Assembly: GCA_030770545.1 (NCBI GenBank)
Contig: CM061099.1
Span: 18,563,501-18,627,500, forward strand
Reading direction: 5' to 3'
DNA from: Macropodus opercularis
Lineage: Eukaryota > Chordata > Actinopteri > Anabantiformes > Osphronemidae
DNA length: 64,000 nt
Positions 60,731-64,000 of this stretch are shown in pieces (within the stretch, counting starts at the first letter, position 1; every line of letters begins with the position of its first letter). The notes under the pieces were generated by a model. It was given only the letters and a program-made list of their open reading frames with translations. It was not told the origin of the DNA and searched no databases. The position numbers and the translations under genes are program-made.

Positions 60731-62109
60731 TGAAGGTTTTGCAAAAAGGCATGATCTTCCCATTACCTTGGTGTATACACTGAGCCTGGCTGTAAAAATA
60801 AATGTTCTTTGACTTTCTGATAGAGCATACGCCTGAAGTTCTCTTGTAAGGTGCATATCAGTTAAAACGGAGTAATAGATTCTGAAAACGAAAGAAACGT
60901 TTCAAAACTCTTTCTGTGGCCACCACAATAAATAAACCCAAAATCCCCAATGGGGAAAATCCCAAACGAGACTGCTTCTACAGCCAATCTTGAAGAGTGC
61001 GCAACTCACAAGACATGATGTTTTAGTTAAAATGGATATTTAAATGAACCTGAAGTGTAGTATAAATGAGGACATAACAATTTACAAAGATTGCTATTGA
61101 TGAGAATTCAAATCTTGACTTTAAACACAGGGAACCCAGAAGCAAACATCTAATGTGTATTTTAAGCAGAGGCCAAACAACGTGGTAGTCTGTGAGCTCT
61201 GGAAATCAGGATCAGCTTATCACCCTAGTATTAGCACCAGATTACAGTACGCACGAATAAATGTGACTTGAATTTTGCTTTGTCTGATTGATTATGCTGT
61301 TTAATTGCCAAATGCCAACTGTACCACACTGGTTATGACTGGCAATTAAACCGAATATTATTACTACAAATCACAGCATACAAAAACAAAGAACAAGCAA
61401 AGTGCAAATCAAGGAAATTCCAAATCAAAAAAAGATTACAAACTAACGCCAAAATGTACTTTATTTTTTATTTTTATTTTTGGTTTCCAGCTTGGCTGTG
61501 AATTTTGTTATTTAATAAACTGTATTCGAAGAGAGACATGTCTCGCAGTGCTTTGCATGGGGGTCCTAGTTGAACTTAGTGACGTGTATGTCTTTGTGGG
61601 TGACGTGTGAAGTGGTCTTGATCTTCCTGGGCATAGTTGAAAGGGGGAGCCTGGTAGATGGGAGACAAGTTGTGTCTTAGGCCTCCACCTCTGTTGAGAG
61701 AGAGGCTGTTTATCTGTACGTGTAACACTTCTCTAACATTCAAAGCACCTGTCGTCTCTATCTTCTCTGTATTCTGAAACGAGTGGCCTTTGTCTTTTAA
61801 GTGGAGATGCACTGCTGAAACTGATACCCCCACATTTCAGACATCATTGGCTTATCTTTCATCTTCATAAAAGCAAAACATAAGCATGAGTTCAAGGCCA
61901 AATTTCTCATGCTGTGGCCATATCTGCACTCATTCACTTTCTCATTCAAGGATGTGAAGAATCAACACCAAGAAAAATGATGGCGTTCAGCAATAAGTGA
62001 TTAAATGAAAGGGGAGCAAGAAGAGTCTAAAAATAATGGATCTGAAAAAATGAAAATGTGACTAATTATTGAACATTATATTTCTGACCTAAATTTAAGG
62101 TTTCAGGAT
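60731..62109. other. No gene seen
   Basis: Only short frames (61,576-61,833 minus), none with recognised domains. Confidence 0.4.
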
Positions 62110-62260
62110 ATGTTTCACTCCAGCTTCCTCCCACAATGCAAAGACATGTAGTTAGGTGGGTTGGTGACTCTAAAGGTGTGTGTGCGAGAATAAGTGTGGC
62201 ACTGTGATGGACTGGTGACCCGTCCAGAATGTACCTCGCCTCTACGGTAGAAAGTGAGTG
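62110..62260 (+). repeat. tRNA-like SINE-type repeat, 3' piece
   Basis: CTTCCTCCCACAATGCAAAG, ACATGTAGTTAGGTGGGTTG, GTGACTCTAAAGG, CTGTGATGGACTGGTGACCC and GAATGTACCTCGCCTCT form the distal part of the same repeat family, without the tRNA-like head. Confidence 0.65.
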
Positions 62261-62689
62261 AGTGAGATGACGTGTCTCCTAACATTATAGTAATGTTCGT
62301 GAAATGACACCAAACTTTGGTGGTGGCAGAGTCAATATGTGCATGTGATAATTTGATAAATGAACTAAACAGAGACAAGTGAGAAAGATTTTTTTTCGTG
62401 TCTAAAGCATGTGCTTAGGTTGACAAGTCTGTTGATGTCACTGCTGTCAGCCACGCTTGTGTGTGTGTGCACGTGTGAGGAATGCTAATGCAGAGGCTTG
62501 TGAACCAAGCAGGCAGTATTTATTATGCAACTGGCAAGCAGCAAGTCTGAGCCAAGCACTGAAGACAGATGGATGGATTGATACCGAACAGGAGAGACAT
62601 ATTGTGACTGCGTGTGAACTTAGGTTCATATTTGCTGATGTAAAATATGTTTTTTGTAAGATGCACCATCTGGATTCAGTTTTACATCA

Positions 62690-64000
62690 TCAATTAAAAA
62701 AAACTATACAAAATAATCTGCACAGGTTGAACAGTCTAACAGCAGTGGGGATGATAGGATCAGCGGTACCACTCCTTTCTACACTCGGGGTGGATCAGTC
62801 TTCCACTAAAAACAGCTGCACAGACCCTCCACTGTCTGATGCAGTGGGTGAGAAGTATTGTCCATGATGGATGTCAGCTTGGCCAACATCCTCCTGGACA
62901 GCCCAGGACAGAACTGGCCTCCTGACCACCTTGTTGAGTCTTTTCCAGTCCCGGTCCGCGCTGCCTGCAGCCCAGCAGACCACGGCGTAGTGGAGAGCAG
63001 AGGCTGCCACAGAGTCATAGAATGTTCTTAACAGAGGCTGGAGGCCACTTTGACCCTTCTTGTACAGGTTATCACTGGGAAGGATAACACCCAGGTATTT
63101 AAAACTGTCCACTATCTCAATGTCTGAGCCCTGGATGCTCACCGACGTGTGATGTTGTGGTTTCCTCTGAAAGTCAATCACCATTTCTGGCGTCTTATTG
63201 GTGTTTAAGCACAGGTGGTTGTTCTCACACCAGCCCACAAAGCTGGGGTGTAGCTGCTGGACTGGAGATGTGTGAAGTGGTAGGAGGGGGTCTCCTAGTC
63301 TGTGGTCTGGAAACAGTCGCTCAGTCCCCCACTGGCCTCATCAGTCCACACTTTCACAGACTTCTTCTTCCGGCTCTCTTCTCACCCTGGTTGTGTGTTC
63401 AGGGAGCACATGCACCAGCTTGTGATCAGAGCGGCCAAGTGGGGGGAGGGGGTTGGAGTCGTATGCATCCTTCACATTTGCATACAGTAAGTCCAGCTTC
63501 TTGATCTCCCTCGTGTGGCATTTAATAGACTGGGTAAAAGTGGGGAGAGTGGACGAGAGTGCGGCTTGATTAAAGTCCTCGCTGATGAGAAGGACAGCCC
63601 GTGGGTGTTGTGTCTGCATGCGTGTCACTGCTCCGTGTAGTCGCTGCTGCATCGGCAGAGGGAGGAATGTACACATTAAACAGAATAACGTGGGAAAACT
63701 CCCAGTGCTGAGTTGTTCCTTAACTGAGACGTGCACTGGGTTGCACCATCTCTTGTTAATAGTCCTCCTCTTTTTTTCTTACCAGTATCTCCCAAACTTC
63801 TGTTCGCCCAAACTTAACTGTACTTTAAATCCATCCAGGGCAACTACAGAGTCCAATGATGATACGTTCAACCACGTCACAGTAAAACACATAAGGCTAT
63901 GTGTCCATCTTATTGGAGAGGGAACGGACATTTCCCATAATGATGGAGGGCACATATGATCTGATCTTGTCTCATCTTTCGTCCTGCTCTGCCGCCTCTC
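62690..64000 (-). mobile_element. APE-type LINE, minus strand, runs off the window
   Basis: From the right edge leftward on the minus strand: SIIMGNVRSL (63,930-63,960), then endonuclease pieces (LPTFTQSIKCHTREIKKLDL, LPPLGRSDHKLVHVLPE; 63,341-63,736). Next is a junction where the reverse transcriptase core is missing, then MGWCENNHLCLNTNKTPEMV, FKYLGVILPS and FYDSVAASALHYAVVCWAAG (62,795-63,238). It ends with the SHPLHQTVEGL tail and an A/T-rich 3' end near 62,690. Internal deletion and frameshifts make it inactive. Confidence 0.85.

Overview
The window looks like a vertebrate, almost certainly teleost, nuclear genome. It is AT-rich with spliced genes and (CA)n microsatellites. It also holds the usual fish mix of mobile elements: L2-type and other APE-type LINEs, a Penelope-like fragment, a piggyBac copy, tRNA-like SINE pieces and retroviral remains. 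I cannot name the species. Most long open frames are not genes. In the first 25 kb they are by-products of satellite monomers whose lengths (99, 114, 117 bp) are multiples of three.

Region 1 (1-25,751) is a satellite-rich complex. A 1.3 kb spacer at 1-1319 recurs almost identically at 23,826-25,150. Tandem monomers fill 1,320-16,976, 19,186-20,442, 22,768-23,825 and 25,151-25,751. Inside the first block, a 3,693 bp higher-order unit is present twice with all translated segments identical, plus a third partial copy. A degraded piggyBac element (20,443-22,767) sits in the array. Read on the minus strand, every linker type between the 66-67 bp monomer cores starts with GT and ends with AG, so the array looks like a string of tiny exons and very short introns.

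In the middle of this complex (17,191-19,185) is an island with the 3' ends of two convergent host genes: the last exon of glutaryl-CoA dehydrogenase (gcdh, plus) and the last two exons of synaptonemal complex central element protein 2 (syce2, minus). They are also neighbours in mammals. The syce2 piece has a 2-nt frameshift and the gcdh piece has lost a conserved arginine. The island is therefore either a decaying captured fragment or the true locus with satellite grown into its introns.

Region 2 (25,752-32,800) has a possible LTR, three copies of one small exon in two orientations, fragments of L2, Penelope-like element, retrovirus and LINE, and a possible 5' end of an unrecognised gene (32,077-32,795). 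Region 3 (32,800-45,780) is repeat-rich: a 185-bp tandem repeat, a near-complete decayed L2 followed by an inverted L2 (palindromic junction near 37,810), a LINE tail that begins with a perfect fold-back, and two inverted copies of a 260-bp interspersed repeat. Region 4 (45,780-64,000) has one good host candidate, a first coding exon with a signal peptide and a strong splice donor (46,362-46,455). After it come a long stretch without recognisable exons, LINE remains and SINE pieces, ending in a minus-strand LINE that runs off the window.

Everything here comes from reading the sequence. Family names rest on recalled protein motifs. Percent identities were not computed, and boundaries of repeats are approximate to tens of bases.
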